A DNA stretch of 64,000 nucleotides from assembly GCA_910578275.1 (NCBI GenBank), contig CAJTPR010000005.1, forward strand, positions 122,350 through 186,349, given 5' to 3'. Source of the DNA: an uncultured Bacteroidales bacterium. Lineage in GTDB: Bacteria; Bacteroidota; Bacteroidia; Bacteroidales; P3. The notes under the pieces are model-generated. The model was not told where the DNA came from and searched no databases. It was given only the letters and a program-made list of their open reading frames with translations. This document shows, one piece after another, positions 25,330-33,934 of this stretch. The translations under genes and the position numbers were made by a program. Position 1 is the first letter of the stretch. Every line of letters begins with the position of its first letter.

Positions 25330-26577
25330 ATGAACACGGGAGGAAACACATTCAGGAACATGGACAAGCCCTTGGTGCTCATCTATCTGTTGTTGGTCAT
25401 CGCGGGTTGGTTCAATATCTATTCGGTGGTGTACGATCCCGAGAATACGGGATTCTCGTTTGCTACCCGTTATGGCAAACAGTTGATGTTCATCGGTTTT
25501 GCTTTTTTGCTCGGAGCCGCCGTCCTCATTGCCGACATTCGGATATTCATGCAGTTCGCCTACCTCTATTACGGCATGGCGATCGTCTTGCTCCTTGCCG
25601 TCCTCGTGTTGGGTAGCGAGATTTCGGGCGCTAGGTCTTGGATAAAGATCGGTTCGCTGTCCATACAGCCGTCCGAGTTTGCCAAAGTGGCCACGTGCCT
25701 GGCCTTTTCCAGATATGTCTCCCAGCCGGCGATGAACATGAAAAGGGCGAAGAACCAGATAGTGGCCTCGCTGTGGTTCCTTTTCCCGATGGTCTTGATC
25801 TTGTTGCAGCCCGACGCGGGCTCTGCGTTGGTATTCGTTTCGTTCGTGCTGGTGCTTTACCGGGAGGGTATGTCGGGAAAGGTCTTGCTGGCGGGTCTGG
25901 TGGCGATCGTGTTGTTCGTGGCGGCCTTGCTGGTGAACCGGTATATATTGATAGGCATTATTTTCGTGGCGGTGGCGGCCTTGTTGTTCCGCAACAAGCG
26001 CACGTTCAAGAATGTCAGCCTGGCTATCCTGCTTTTCGGCATCTGCTCGTGCTATACGTTGGGCGTGGAATATGCGTTCAACAAGCTCAGCCCGCACCAG
26101 CAAACGCGCATCAACGTGCTTTTAGGCAAGGAGATGGACGTGAAAGGGGCGGGATACAACGTCAACCAGTCCAAGATAGCCATCGGCAGCGGCGGCCTTA
26201 CGGGCAGGGGGTACCTGCAAGGCACGCAGACCAAGTTCAACTTCGTCCCTGAACAAAGTACGGACTTCATTTTCTGTACGCTGGGGGAAGAGTGGGGGTG
26301 GCTCGGCTGCACCGTGTTCCTTGTCTTGTACATGGCCTTGCTGCTGCGGCTGCTGAAGATCGCCGAACGTCAGAGGAACGTCTATGCGCGTGTATACGGG
26401 TATGGCGTCGCCTGTATCTTCTTTGTCCATTTGTTCGTGAACGTGGGAATGACCATCGGCCTTTTGCCCGTCATCGGGATTCCTTTGCCTTTTTTCAGCT
26501 ACGGCGGCTCCTCGCTTTGGGCGTTCACGCTCCTGCTGTTCATCTTCATCAAGATGGATACCCGCCGTTATTCGTAG
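25330..26577 (+). CDS. rodA: Rod-shape glycosyltransferase RodA
   Basis: 415 residues of SEDS-family multi-spanning membrane protein with about ten hydrophobic segments. Family motifs are seen: GARSWIKIGSLSIQPSEFAK (the signature loop), LLQPDAGSALVF, TKFNFVPEQSTDFIFCTLGEEWG and GIPLPFFSYGGSSL near the C-terminus. RodA polymerises lipid II glycan strands and works with PBP2, encoded just upstream. ATG 25330 is taken as the start; ATG 25360 at MDKPLVLIY is an alternative that trims ten polar residues. Confidence 0.96.
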   Translation: MNTGGNTFRNMDKPLVLIYLLLVIAGWFNIYSVVYDPENTGFSFATRYGKQLMFIGFAFLLGAAVLIADIRIFMQFAYLYYGMAIVLLLAVLVLGSEISGARSWIKIGSLSIQPSEFAKVATCLAFSRYVSQPAMNMKRAKNQIVASLWFLFPMVLILLQPDAGSALVFVSFVLVLYREGMSGKVLLAGLVAIVLFVAALLVNRYILIGIIFVAVAALLFRNKRTFKNVSLAILLFGICSCYTLGVEYAFNKLSPHQQTRINVLLGKEMDVKGAGYNVNQSKIAIGSGGLTGRGYLQGTQTKFNFVPEQSTDFIFCTLGEEWGWLGCTVFLVLYMALLLRLLKIAERQRNVYARVYGYGVACIFFVHLFVNVGMTIGLLPVIGIPLPFFSYGGSSLWAFTLLLFIFIKMDTRRYS

Positions 26578-26609
26578 GTGATTCGCCCGTGCAGGTCGTA
26601 AGATTTTCC

Positions 26610-27275
26610 TTATCGTGTCGTGTCGGCGACGATCCGGCCGTCTTTCATTTCGATGCGGCGGTCGGACATGGAAGACAGGTCGCCGTTATGGGTCACGATG
26701 ACGAACGTCTGCCCGTAGTTTTCTTTCAGGTCGAAGAAAAGTCGGTGAAGCGACAAGGCGTTGGCCGTGTCCAGGTTGCCCGACGGCTCGTCGGCGAAGA
26801 TTACCTGCGGCCGGTTCATCAGGGCGCGCGCCACGGCAACCCTTTGCTGTTCCCCACCGGAGAGCTCGCCCGGCTTGTGGTCTTTTCTCGCCTCAAGCCC
26901 TAAGAATTGAAGCAGTTCCAAGGCCCTTTCCTTTGCCGCACGGGGCTTCTCTCCGCCAATCAGGGCCGGCATCATTACATTTTCGATCGCGCTGAATTCG
27001 GGTAGCAGATAGTGGAACTGGAACACGAAACCGATTTGCCTGTTGCGGAAAGCCGCCATTTTCTTGGCGGAAAGCCCGTACAGGTCGGTGTCGTCGAAAA
27101 GGACCCTGCCGCTATCGGGCTTGTCGAGGCTGCCCATGATTTGCAACAACGTGGTCTTTCCCGCTCCCGAGGCACCGGTTATGCAGATCACCTGCCCCGG
27201 TTCGATGTTCAGGTTCACCGATTTGAGCACTTCAAGGTTTCCGTAACGCTTGCAGATGTTTTCTACGCGAATCAT
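26610..27275 (-). CDS. lolD: Lipoprotein-release ABC transporter ATPase LolD
   Basis: 221 residues on the minus strand. Walker A is GASGAGKTTLL, the signature is LSGGEQQRVAVARAL, Walker B is VIFADEPSGNLD, and the H-loop lies in FVIVTHNGDLS. The sequence fits the LolD/MacB/FtsE class and best LolD, which drives transfer of lipoproteins from the inner membrane to LolA. No lolC/E permease gene is next to it. A TATCTTTA element on the minus strand at 27283-27290 is a likely promoter with a very short leader. The many lipoproteins in this window would depend on this pathway. Confidence 0.87.
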   Translation of the reverse strand: MIRVENICKRYGNLEVLKSVNLNIEPGQVICITGASGAGKTTLLQIMGSLDKPDSGRVLFDDTDLYGLSAKKMAAFRNRQIGFVFQFHYLLPEFSAIENVMMPALIGGEKPRAAKERALELLQFLGLEARKDHKPGELSGGEQQRVAVARALMNRPQVIFADEPSGNLDTANALSLHRLFFDLKENYGQTFVIVTHNGDLSSMSDRRIEMKDGRIVADTTR

Positions 27276-27340
27276 GAACGTAAAGATACGGTAAATTTCA
27301 GGATCGTGTCATGTCGCTTCCTTTTGCGGATTCCGAAATA

Positions 27341-27370
27341 TTGTTTTATTTATAAGGAATGGTAAATTTG
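27341..27370 (+). promoter_or_regulatory. Promoter with exact -33/-7 spacing before a structured RNA
   Basis: TTG at 27341-27343 and TAAATTTG at 27363-27370 are 19 bases apart, the consensus spacing in Bacteroidota. No convincing ORF follows; the region downstream is highly foldable. Confidence 0.6.
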
Positions 27371-27480
27371 CAATGCTTCGGGAGCGGATGCCGGAACCCG
27401 TCCTTCCGGAAAGGAGCGCATTCCGGTGCCGCTTCCGTTGCGGGAGGCTTCCTTGTAATAATAAAAATTTTTTTATTTTG
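27371..27480 (+). ncRNA. Candidate structured small RNA
   Basis: GGAGCGGATGCCGGAA (27381-27396) can pair with TTCCGGTGCCGCTTCC (27421-27436), and an inner palindrome TCCTTCCGGAAAGGA lies between them, giving a long stem-loop just after a consensus promoter. A T-rich stretch (27468-27480) follows, though its own stem is weak. It could instead be a long leader of the SUMF1 gene, but that gene has its own promoter at 27502-27532. No match to a known RNA family was recognised. Confidence 0.4.
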
Positions 27481-27501
27481 CATAATGATTTTGTGATAAA
27501 A

Positions 27502-27532
27502 TTTGCCATTATTACAATAATTCATATTTTTG
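27502..27532 (+). promoter_or_regulatory. Promoter of the SUMF1 lipoprotein gene
   Basis: TTTG at 27502-27505 and TATTTTTG at 27525-27532 are 19 bases apart, matching the Bacteroidota consensus in both boxes and spacing. Confidence 0.7.
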
Positions 27533-27612
27533 CCTGGTTGCATATGTCTCTGGCATGTGTGGCCGGACAAGACCGGGACATGAAATTGCGTAATCAGTTA
27601 AGATGAATTGTC

Positions 27613-28422
27613 ATGAAAAAGGGAATCATGTGTTTGTTTGCAGTCATGGCGGCCGGCTTTTTGCCGGTATCGTGCGACAAGGCGCCGGGTTTGCCTGCGG
27701 AAGAAGTGAACGGGATGACGATGGTGTTGCTTCCCGCGGGAGAGTTCATGATGGGAAGCGATGAGGGCGGAGCGGACGAGAAGCCGGTGCACAAGGTCGC
27801 CTTGTCGGCTTTTTGGATCGGCCGGACCGAAGTGACGAATGCGCAGTATGCCCGTTTCTTGAACGATGTGAAGCCGGACGACGGGCAAATCGAGAAATAT
27901 GTCTACAGTGACTACTCCAAGTTGTCGAAACGGGAAGACTCCTGGCAGGTGGAGGCCGGTTTCGAGGATTGTCCGATGGTTTGGGTGTCGTGGTACGGCG
28001 CGGAGGCCTATTGCAAATGGGCGGGAGGCCGTTTGCCGACGGAGGCCGAATGGGAATATGCCGCCAAGGGAGGCAGGGATTGCAGGTATTCGGGAAGTAA
28101 CAAGCTCGGCGAGGTCGGATGGTTTGTCGAAAACAGCGGCAACGAGATTCATCCCGTCGCCAAGAAGAAAGCCAACGGCTACGGCCTTTACGATATGAGC
28201 GGCAATGTATGGGAGTGGTGCGCCGATCGCTGCGACGAGGCTTATTACGGGGTTTCTCCCGGGAAGGATCCGCAGGGGCCGGCCGAAGGCGCCCGTCGCT
28301 TGTTCCGTGGCGGAAGTTTCGCCGACGGCTCGTCCGTGAGCCGGGTGTCGCGCCGTGCCTGCAACTATCCCGTCAATTGCAGTTACGAGCTAGGCTTCCG
28401 TGTGGCGCGAAGCGCGGAATAG
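27613..28422 (+). CDS. SUMF1-domain (formylglycine-generating-enzyme-like) lipoprotein
   Basis: 269 residues. Lipoprotein signal AVMAAGFLPVSCDKA, then a compact SUMF1 domain: MVLLPAGEFMMGSDEGGADEKP, IGRTEVTNAQYARFL, RLPTEAEWEYAAKGG, YDMSGNVWEWCAD, LFRGGSFADGSSVSRVSRR, LGFRVARS. The two catalytic cysteines of true formylglycine-generating enzymes, which lie in the RGGSxxC region, are absent: the sequence there is RGGSFADGSS. It is therefore probably a structural or binding member of the fold, like GldK, rather than a sulfatase activator. No sulfatase gene is near. It has its own promoter upstream. Confidence 0.85.
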   Translation: MKKGIMCLFAVMAAGFLPVSCDKAPGLPAEEVNGMTMVLLPAGEFMMGSDEGGADEKPVHKVALSAFWIGRTEVTNAQYARFLNDVKPDDGQIEKYVYSDYSKLSKREDSWQVEAGFEDCPMVWVSWYGAEAYCKWAGGRLPTEAEWEYAAKGGRDCRYSGSNKLGEVGWFVENSGNEIHPVAKKKANGYGLYDMSGNVWEWCADRCDEAYYGVSPGKDPQGPAEGARRLFRGGSFADGSSVSRVSRRACNYPVNCSYELGFRVARSAE

Positions 28423-28574
28423 TATTTGCCGGCAGTTGCGCCGTTTTCCGTCGATGTGCGCTTCCGGCTCGTCAAACGCCGGGTGTTGATAACTTGTTTT
28501 TGCATGGTTGTAAGTGTTTATGCCTGCGCGAAATATAATCGTGCAAAAGCCTTTTTTTCTCTCATTTTTTTGTT

Positions 28575-28582
28575 TATCTTTG
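28575..28582 (+). promoter_or_regulatory. -7 promoter element of the thrS operon
   Basis: TATCTTTG lies 36 bases before the thrS start. No clear -33 TTG is seen at the proper distance, and no T-box-like structure was recognised in the short leader. Confidence 0.6.
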
Positions 28583-28618
28583 CCCTCCCTTTTGTAAAAG
28601 AGGAATGTTTTTTATAAG

Positions 28619-30553
28619 ATGATGATAAACATAACATTACCTGACGGCTCGGTGAAGCAGTACCCGAAGGGCGTGACGCCCTTGGAGGTGGCCCGGGGCA
28701 TTAGCGAAGGTTTGGCACGCAACGTCCTGGCCGCCAAGGTCGGGGACTCGATATGGGATGCCACGCGTCCCATAGAGGAAGACTGCGACCTTACCCTGCT
28801 TACGTGGCAGGACGAGGGCGGCCGTGCCGCTTTTTGGCATTCTACGGCCCACTTGGCCGCCGAAGCCATCGAGCAGCTTTATCCGGGGGCCAAGTTCGGC
28901 ATCGGTCCCGACATAGATACCGGATTTTACTACGACATAGATTTCGGCGACAGGGAAATTTCGGCCGATGACTTCGGGAAGATAGAAAAACGTGTCATGG
29001 AACTGGCCGCCGAAAAGCAGGCTTTCGTGCGCAAGGACGTCAGCAAGGCCGACGCCATCGACTATTTTACCAAGAAAGGCGACGAGTACAAGGTGGAACT
29101 GTTGCAAGATCTGGAAGACGGCAAGATCACGTTCTACACCAACGGGACCTTTACCGACCTTTGTCGCGGTCCGCACCTTCCCGACACCTCGTTCATCAAG
29201 GCCTTCAAGCTCACTTCGGTGGCGGGGGCCTATTGGCGCGGCGACGAGCATCGCAAGATGCTTACCCGTATCTACGGGGTGGCTTTCCCCAAGCAGAAGG
29301 ATCTCAAGGAATACCTTGAATTCCTTGAAGAAGCCAAGAAGCGCGACCACCGCAAGATAGGAAAGGACATGGAACTTTTCACGTTCTCGCCCAAGGTGGG
29401 AGCGGGTCTGCCCATCTGGCTGCCCAACGGCACGGCGATGCGCGAACAGCTCGAAAGGTTCCTCAAGCGTGTCCAGCGCAAGGCCGGTTACGTGCAGGTG
29501 ATGTGTCCGCATATCGGCAACGTGGAGTTGTACAAGACTTCGGGCCACTACGAGAAATACGGAAAGGACTCCTTCCAGCCCATCAATACGCCCGTGGAAG
29601 GCGAACAGTTCTTCCTCAAGCCCATGAATTGCCCTCATCACTGCGAGGTATATCGTTCCAAGCCTCATTCGTACAAGGATCTTCCTTTGCGGATCGCCGA
29701 GTTCGGGACGGTTTACCGTTACGAGCAGAGCGGCGAATTGCACGGGCTTACGCGGGTTCGCGGTTTTACACAAGACGACGCCCATATTTTCTGTACCGCC
29801 GACCAGCTCAAGGCCGAGTTCGAGTCGGTTATCGATATAATCCTGTTGATTTTCAAGACGCTCCATTTCAAGGAATATTCGGCTCAGATTTCCTTGCGCG
29901 ACAAGGTGGATCACAGCAAGTATATCGGTACGGACGAGAATTGGGAAAAAGCGGAGAAGGCCATTATCGAAGCCTCCAAGGAAAAAGGGCTCAATACCTA
30001 TGTGGAATACGGGGAAGCCGCTTTCTACGGTCCCAAGCTGGACTTCATGGTCAAGGACGCCTTGGGTCGCAAGTGGCAGCTGGGTACGGTCCAGGTGGAC
30101 TACAACCTGCCCGAACGTTTCGGGCTGGAATACGTGGGCGCCGACAATCAGAAGCATCGTCCCATCATGATTCACCGCGCGCCTTTCGGTTCGATGGAGC
30201 GTTTCGTGGCGGTGCTTACCGAGAACACGGCGGGCAAGTTCCCGTTGTGGATCACGCCGGTACAGTTCAGCGTCCTGCCAATCAGCGACAAATACCTGGA
30301 CTATGCCAAGGAAGTGAAGGCCATGTTGGAGGATTACGACCTGCGCGGCGAAGTGGACGACCGCAGCGAAAAGACCGGCCGCAAGATCCGCGATGCCGAA
30401 ATGCGCCATATCCCCTACATGTTGATCGTAGGCGAAAAGGAAGCCGCCGAACGCAGCGTTTCGGTGCGCAAGCACGGCGAAGGCGACCTCGGGGCCTTGA
30501 AATTGGAAGATTTCATCGCCAAGGTCGCTCACGAGGTCAAGGAATACTTGTAA
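28619..30553 (+). CDS. thrS: Threonine--tRNA ligase
   Basis: 644 residues, the full bacterial length. Domains in order: TGS (MMINITLPDGSVKQYPKGVT), the editing domain N2 with HSTAHLAAEAI (HxxxH) and GPHLP, the class II catalytic core with MNCPHHC (zinc cysteine), RIAEFGTVYRYEQSGELHGL (motif 2) and the C-terminal anticodon-binding domain (ITPVQFSVLPISDKYLDYA). It charges tRNA-Thr and edits mischarged Ser. It opens the conserved thrS-infC-rpmI-rplT order and lies 25 bp before infC. ATG 28619 or 28622 could both serve. Confidence 0.98.
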   Translation: MMINITLPDGSVKQYPKGVTPLEVARGISEGLARNVLAAKVGDSIWDATRPIEEDCDLTLLTWQDEGGRAAFWHSTAHLAAEAIEQLYPGAKFGIGPDIDTGFYYDIDFGDREISADDFGKIEKRVMELAAEKQAFVRKDVSKADAIDYFTKKGDEYKVELLQDLEDGKITFYTNGTFTDLCRGPHLPDTSFIKAFKLTSVAGAYWRGDEHRKMLTRIYGVAFPKQKDLKEYLEFLEEAKKRDHRKIGKDMELFTFSPKVGAGLPIWLPNGTAMREQLERFLKRVQRKAGYVQVMCPHIGNVELYKTSGHYEKYGKDSFQPINTPVEGEQFFLKPMNCPHHCEVYRSKPHSYKDLPLRIAEFGTVYRYEQSGELHGLTRVRGFTQDDAHIFCTADQLKAEFESVIDIILLIFKTLHFKEYSAQISLRDKVDHSKYIGTDENWEKAEKAIIEASKEKGLNTYVEYGEAAFYGPKLDFMVKDALGRKWQLGTVQVDYNLPERFGLEYVGADNQKHRPIMIHRAPFGSMERFVAVLTENTAGKFPLWITPVQFSVLPISDKYLDYAKEVKAMLEDYDLRGEVDDRSEKTGRKIRDAEMRHIPYMLIVGEKEAAERSVSVRKHGEGDLGALKLEDFIAKVAHEVKEYL

Positions 30554-30578
30554 TAACTAATTTCAGGAGGACAGCACC

Positions 30579-31202
30579 ATCGCTATCACGAGTAACAGAA
30601 GTCAAAACCGGGGTTTCCGCGCTCCCGTGAAGAGGGAGCCCGAACACCGGATCAATCGCCGGATTACCGCGCCGGTAGTGCGCGTAGTGGGCGAAAATGT
30701 GGAAACGGCCATCATGCATCTCAAGGATGCGTTGAGGGTGGCGGAAGAATTGGAATTGGACTTGGTGGAAATTTCGCCGGCGGCCAATCCTCCCGTCTGC
30801 AAGGTCATCGATTACCAGAAGTTCCTTTACGAGCAGAAGCGCAAGCAGAAGGAAATCAAGGCCAAGAGCGCCAAGATCGTGGTAAAGGAAATCCGTCTCG
30901 GGCCGCAGACCGACGACCATGACTTCAACTTCAAGTTGAACCATGCCAAGCGGTTCCTTTCGGAAGGTTCCAAGGTGAAGGTGGACGTTTTCTTCAGGGG
31001 ACGTACGATCGTCTACAAGGAACAAGGCGAAGCCATCCTGCTCAAGTTCGCCGAAGCCCTTCTGGAATACGGCCGCCCCGAAAGCATGCCCAAACTGGAA
31101 GGCAAGCGAATGTTGATGATGATCCAGCCCGTAAAGGCCGCGCCCAAGAAACCCGCAGGCAAACCCGCCGCGACGGAAGAACAAGATAAAAACCAACAAT
31201 AA
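30579..31202 (+). CDS. infC: Translation initiation factor IF-3 with ATC start codon
   Basis: About 207 residues when begun at ATC 30579. A perfect AGGAGG lies at 30565-30570, eight bases before this ATC, and the frame onward is AITSNRSQNRGFRAPVKREP, as in other IF-3 N-termini. The first GTG (30627) has no such site and would cut into the N-domain. Non-AUG starts at infC are a known autoregulatory device: IF-3 rejects its own start codon. The N domain runs to about EISPAANPPVCKVIDYQKF and the C domain follows (KEIRLGPQTDDHDFNFK). The C-terminus carries a lysine/alanine/proline-rich tail ending in DKNQQ. rpmI starts 9 bases later. Confidence 0.9.
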   Translation: MAITSNRSQNRGFRAPVKREPEHRINRRITAPVVRVVGENVETAIMHLKDALRVAEELELDLVEISPAANPPVCKVIDYQKFLYEQKRKQKEIKAKSAKIVVKEIRLGPQTDDHDFNFKLNHAKRFLSEGSKVKVDVFFRGRTIVYKEQGEAILLKFAEALLEYGRPESMPKLEGKRMLMMIQPVKAAPKKPAGKPAATEEQDKNQQ

Positions 31203-31211
31203 TTCAAGATC

Positions 31212-31406
31212 ATGCCAAAGTTAAAGACCAAATCGGCTGCAAAGAAAAGGTTTTCTTTCACCGGAACAGGCAAGATTAAACGTAAACACGCTTTCAAGAG
31301 TCACATCTTGACAAAAAAAAGCACCAAGCGTAAACGTAATCTGACCTATTCGACCATCGTTCACCAAGCCAACGAGGCGGCGGTGCGCGACATGTTGAAT
31401 CTGTAG
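31212..31406 (+). CDS. rpmI: 50S ribosomal protein L35
   Basis: 64 residues, the normal length. The conserved start MPKLKTKSAAKKRF and the motif KIKRKHAFKSHIL identify it. L35 binds 23S rRNA in the large subunit. The gene sits in the usual infC-rpmI-rplT order. Confidence 0.97.
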   Translation: MPKLKTKSAAKKRFSFTGTGKIKRKHAFKSHILTKKSTKRKRNLTYSTIVHQANEAAVRDMLNL

Positions 31407-31532
31407 GCTTTCGCCTCCTGTAGGGCGTTCCGGGAATCCGCCTTGAACCAATTCCCGCAAAACAAATTATTAATTGATTATGAGCACAAAGTTTCCTGAA
31501 AGAACGGAACGCTCATACAAAAAACGAAAAAG

Positions 31533-31877
31533 ATGCCAAGATCAGTCAATGTGGTTGCCGCCAGGGCACGCAGGAAAAAAATGCTGAAATTGACCCGTGG
31601 TCAATTCGGACGCAGGAAAAACGTGTGGACAGTCGCCAAGAACTCCCTTGAAAAAGGTTTGTTGTATGCCTATCGCGACCGGAAAGCCAAGAAAAGAAGT
31701 TTCCGCAACCTTTGGATCGTACGTATCAACGCCGGTATCCGTCCCTACGGAATGTCGTATTCCGCGTTCATGGGCAAGCTTCATCAGAAGAACATCGACT
31801 TGAACCGCAAGGTTCTGGCCGATTTGGCGATGAATCACCCGGAAGCCTTCAAGGCTGTCGTGGATAGCGTAAAATAA
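31533..31877 (+). CDS. rplT: 50S ribosomal protein L20
   Basis: 114 residues. The conserved MPRSVNVVAARARRKKMLKL start and RDRKAKKRSFRNLWI identify L20, which is needed for early 50S assembly and represses its own operon in other bacteria by binding mRNA. The 126-base gap between rpmI and rplT may hold a regulatory fold, but nothing specific was recognised. Confidence 0.97.
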   Translation: MPRSVNVVAARARRKKMLKLTRGQFGRRKNVWTVAKNSLEKGLLYAYRDRKAKKRSFRNLWIVRINAGIRPYGMSYSAFMGKLHQKNIDLNRKVLADLAMNHPEAFKAVVDSVK

Positions 31878-31884
31878 ACGGCAA

Positions 31885-31926
31885 GCCGAGCGCAGAGCCC
31901 AAGTTTGCTTGGACTATGCCGAGGCG
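31885..31926 (-). repeat. Single copy of the btuB-leader repeat, reversed, before rplS
   Basis: GCCGAGCGCAGAG, then CCAAG...CTTGG, then ACTATGCCGAGGCG match the reverse complement of the 78-bp unit at 3499-3810 (GCCGAGCGCAGAGGCCAAGG ... GGACTTTGCCGAGGCG) over about 42 bases. It folds around a CCAAG-TTTG-CTTGG hairpin. It lies in the gap between rplT and rplS. The match shows that the repeat is a dispersed family, not a feature of the B12 locus only. Confidence 0.8.
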
Positions 31927-31985
31927 CCGCGTTATTGCACACGAAGTGCGAAATAGAGTCGTTAACACAATAAATATCAGAAATC

Positions 31986-32339
31986 ATGAGCAAACCGGCA
32001 TTAATGCAATTTGTTGACACGCTCACAAAAAGCAACGAGCTGCCTGCTTTCAAGGCGGGCGACACCATAACCGTAAGTTACAAGATCAGGGAAGGTAACA
32101 AGGAACGTATCCAGCAGTTCCAGGGCGTTGTCCTGCAACGTTCGGGCAGCGGTACCACGGCTACCTTCACCGTAAGGAAAATGTCGAGCAACATCGGTGT
32201 GGAAAGGATTTTTCCCGTGAACTCTCCCTTTATCGAAAAAGTGGAAGTGAACAAACGCGGGATTGTCCGTCGCGCCCGTATTTTCTACCTGCGTAACCTT
32301 ACCGGCAAGAAGGCTCGTATCAAAGAACGTCGTTACTAG
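31986..32339 (+). CDS. rplS: 50S ribosomal protein L19
   Basis: 117 residues. FKAGDTITVSYKIREGNKERIQQFQGVVL and GVERIFPVNSPFIEKVEV identify L19, which lies at the 30S-50S interface. It is separated from rplT by a repeat-bearing leader and followed by a terminator, so it is probably transcribed alone. Confidence 0.97.
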   Translation: MSKPALMQFVDTLTKSNELPAFKAGDTITVSYKIREGNKERIQQFQGVVLQRSGSGTTATFTVRKMSSNIGVERIFPVNSPFIEKVEVNKRGIVRRARIFYLRNLTGKKARIKERRY

Positions 32340-32368
32340 GCATACATTCTGCTTAGTAGATCTGCTGA

Positions 32369-32407
32369 AAGGCTGCATGGCGCGAATACGTGTCAGGCAG
32401 CCTTTTT
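32369..32407 (+). terminator. Terminator after rplS
   Basis: AAGGCTGC (32369-32376) pairs with GCAGCCTT (32397-32404), then T run to 32407. It separates rplS from the kam genes. Confidence 0.75.
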
Positions 32408-32425
32408 GGCGTATTCACACCACTC

Positions 32426-33907
32426 ATGCAGGCGACGCGTATCAAAGACGACATAAGCGGTTTTTCATACCTTTCCCGACAGCTGGATCTGCAGTCGGGC
32501 GTGGGGCGTGAACTGCTTTCGCGTGCGCGGTGGTACCGGAAAGGAGAGGAACCGGAACTGTTGGTGGAATTGTCGCGCATAGAGCGGATCAAGGACCTTG
32601 TGCGTGAAGGACGGACCTTTACGCTCGAGAAATTGAAGCGCAAGTTTTCGCAAGTGTTGGACATACGCGGCACGTTCGCCCTCCTGCAAAAAGGCGACGT
32701 GGACGACGTCCAGTTGTTCGAGGTGAAACGGTTTGCGCTGTTGACGCGCGATTGCGCGGCTTTCGTTTCCGAGTTGACGCGCGATTGCGCGTTTCATCCC
32801 GCTCCGGCGGGTTTTCCGGATTTGGGCGAAGTGGTTTCCATTCTGGATCCGAGGAACGAGAACCTGCCCGCTTTCTACATTTACGATGAATATGACGCGC
32901 TTCTGGCACGAAAGCGCAAGGAAATACAAGTCCTGTCAAGTTCCGGGACGGACGAGGAGACGATGGGCAAGATCGCTTCCTTGCAGGAAGAATGCCTGGC
33001 CCTGGAACAAGGGGTGCGTCTGGAACTGGCGCGCCGCTTGAGCGCGCACGTGGATGCCTTGCAGGAATCCATGCGCCTTGTGGCCTATTGGGACCTGTTG
33101 ACGGCCAAGGCCTACATGGCGGCCGGATACGGTATGGTCATGCCTCGTTTGCAGGAACCGTCCGTTCCGGTGCGGTTGCGTTACAAGGGTTTGTTCCATC
33201 CGATGGTGAAGCGGATCTTGGAAGAAAAGGGACATCGTTACCAACGAATCGACGTCAGCCTCCAAAAAGGCCCCTGCTTGCTTACGGGTGCCAACATGAG
33301 CGGGAAGACGGTGCTGCTCAAGAGCATTGCCCTTTCCCAATGCTTGTTGCAGTCTGGCTTCCTGGTTCCGGCCGAAGAGGCCGACATGGTATTGTTCGAC
33401 AGGGTGGAACTCCTCGTGCAGGACGGGCAGGACGAGGAACGGGGGCTTTCCTCGTTCGGTGCCGAGATGCAACGTCTCAACACGGTGTTCGGACAGTTGC
33501 GGCAAGGCGTGGACACGCTCTTGCTCGTCGATGAGTTGGCGCGTACCACGAATCCCGACGAGGGAAAGGCGATAGTCTGCGCGGTATTGGAATCCTTGCA
33601 GTCGTTGCCTTGCGTGGCGATGGTAAGCACCCATTACGGGCCTGTTCCCAATCCCGTGCGGCGTTTGCGCGTGCGGGGATTCCGCCAGGACTGGCTGACG
33701 GGACGCATGGCGGAAACGCTTGTCGCGCCGCAAGACATGGAATCCCGTTTCGACATATCCCATATCCAGTCTTGCATGGATTATTCGTTGACCGAGGAAG
33801 AGTCCGGGGGAAAACCTCCGGCCGAAGCTTTGCGCATAGCCGGTCTTCTGGGTTTCGACGCGGAGGTATTGGCGTTGGCCGGGAAATATCTCGAAAGGAG
33901 AATATAA
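32426..33907 (+). CDS. kamC: MutS-like ATPase, lysine 5,6-aminomutase reactivase KamC
   Basis: 493 residues from ATG 32426; an earlier GTG lies inside the rplS terminator. The C-terminal half is a MutS-family ATPase: Walker A GANMSGKTVLLKSIALSQ, and Walker B-like LLVDELARTTNPDEGKA. The N-terminal half keeps the MutS lever and clamp helices but has no mismatch-binding domain. Genes of this type sit next to kamDE in lysine-fermenting bacteria and are named KamC, the ATPase of a reactivase thought to restore aminomutase after cobalamin inactivation. The partner KamB is not next to it here. The gene lies 27 bp before kamD, in the same direction. Confidence 0.85.
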   Translation: MQATRIKDDISGFSYLSRQLDLQSGVGRELLSRARWYRKGEEPELLVELSRIERIKDLVREGRTFTLEKLKRKFSQVLDIRGTFALLQKGDVDDVQLFEVKRFALLTRDCAAFVSELTRDCAFHPAPAGFPDLGEVVSILDPRNENLPAFYIYDEYDALLARKRKEIQVLSSSGTDEETMGKIASLQEECLALEQGVRLELARRLSAHVDALQESMRLVAYWDLLTAKAYMAAGYGMVMPRLQEPSVPVRLRYKGLFHPMVKRILEEKGHRYQRIDVSLQKGPCLLTGANMSGKTVLLKSIALSQCLLQSGFLVPAEEADMVLFDRVELLVQDGQDEERGLSSFGAEMQRLNTVFGQLRQGVDTLLLVDELARTTNPDEGKAIVCAVLESLQSLPCVAMVSTHYGPVPNPVRRLRVRGFRQDWLTGRMAETLVAPQDMESRFDISHIQSCMDYSLTEEESGGKPPAEALRIAGLLGFDAEVLALAGKYLERRI

Positions 33908-33934
33908 CCGAAAAAAGGAAAACATAAACATAAG

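Noticed and set aside
27373..27606. A 77-codon ORF in the gap upstream of the SUMF1 gene
   Set aside because: No start signal or conserved features; the segment is better explained as a structured RNA plus a promoter.
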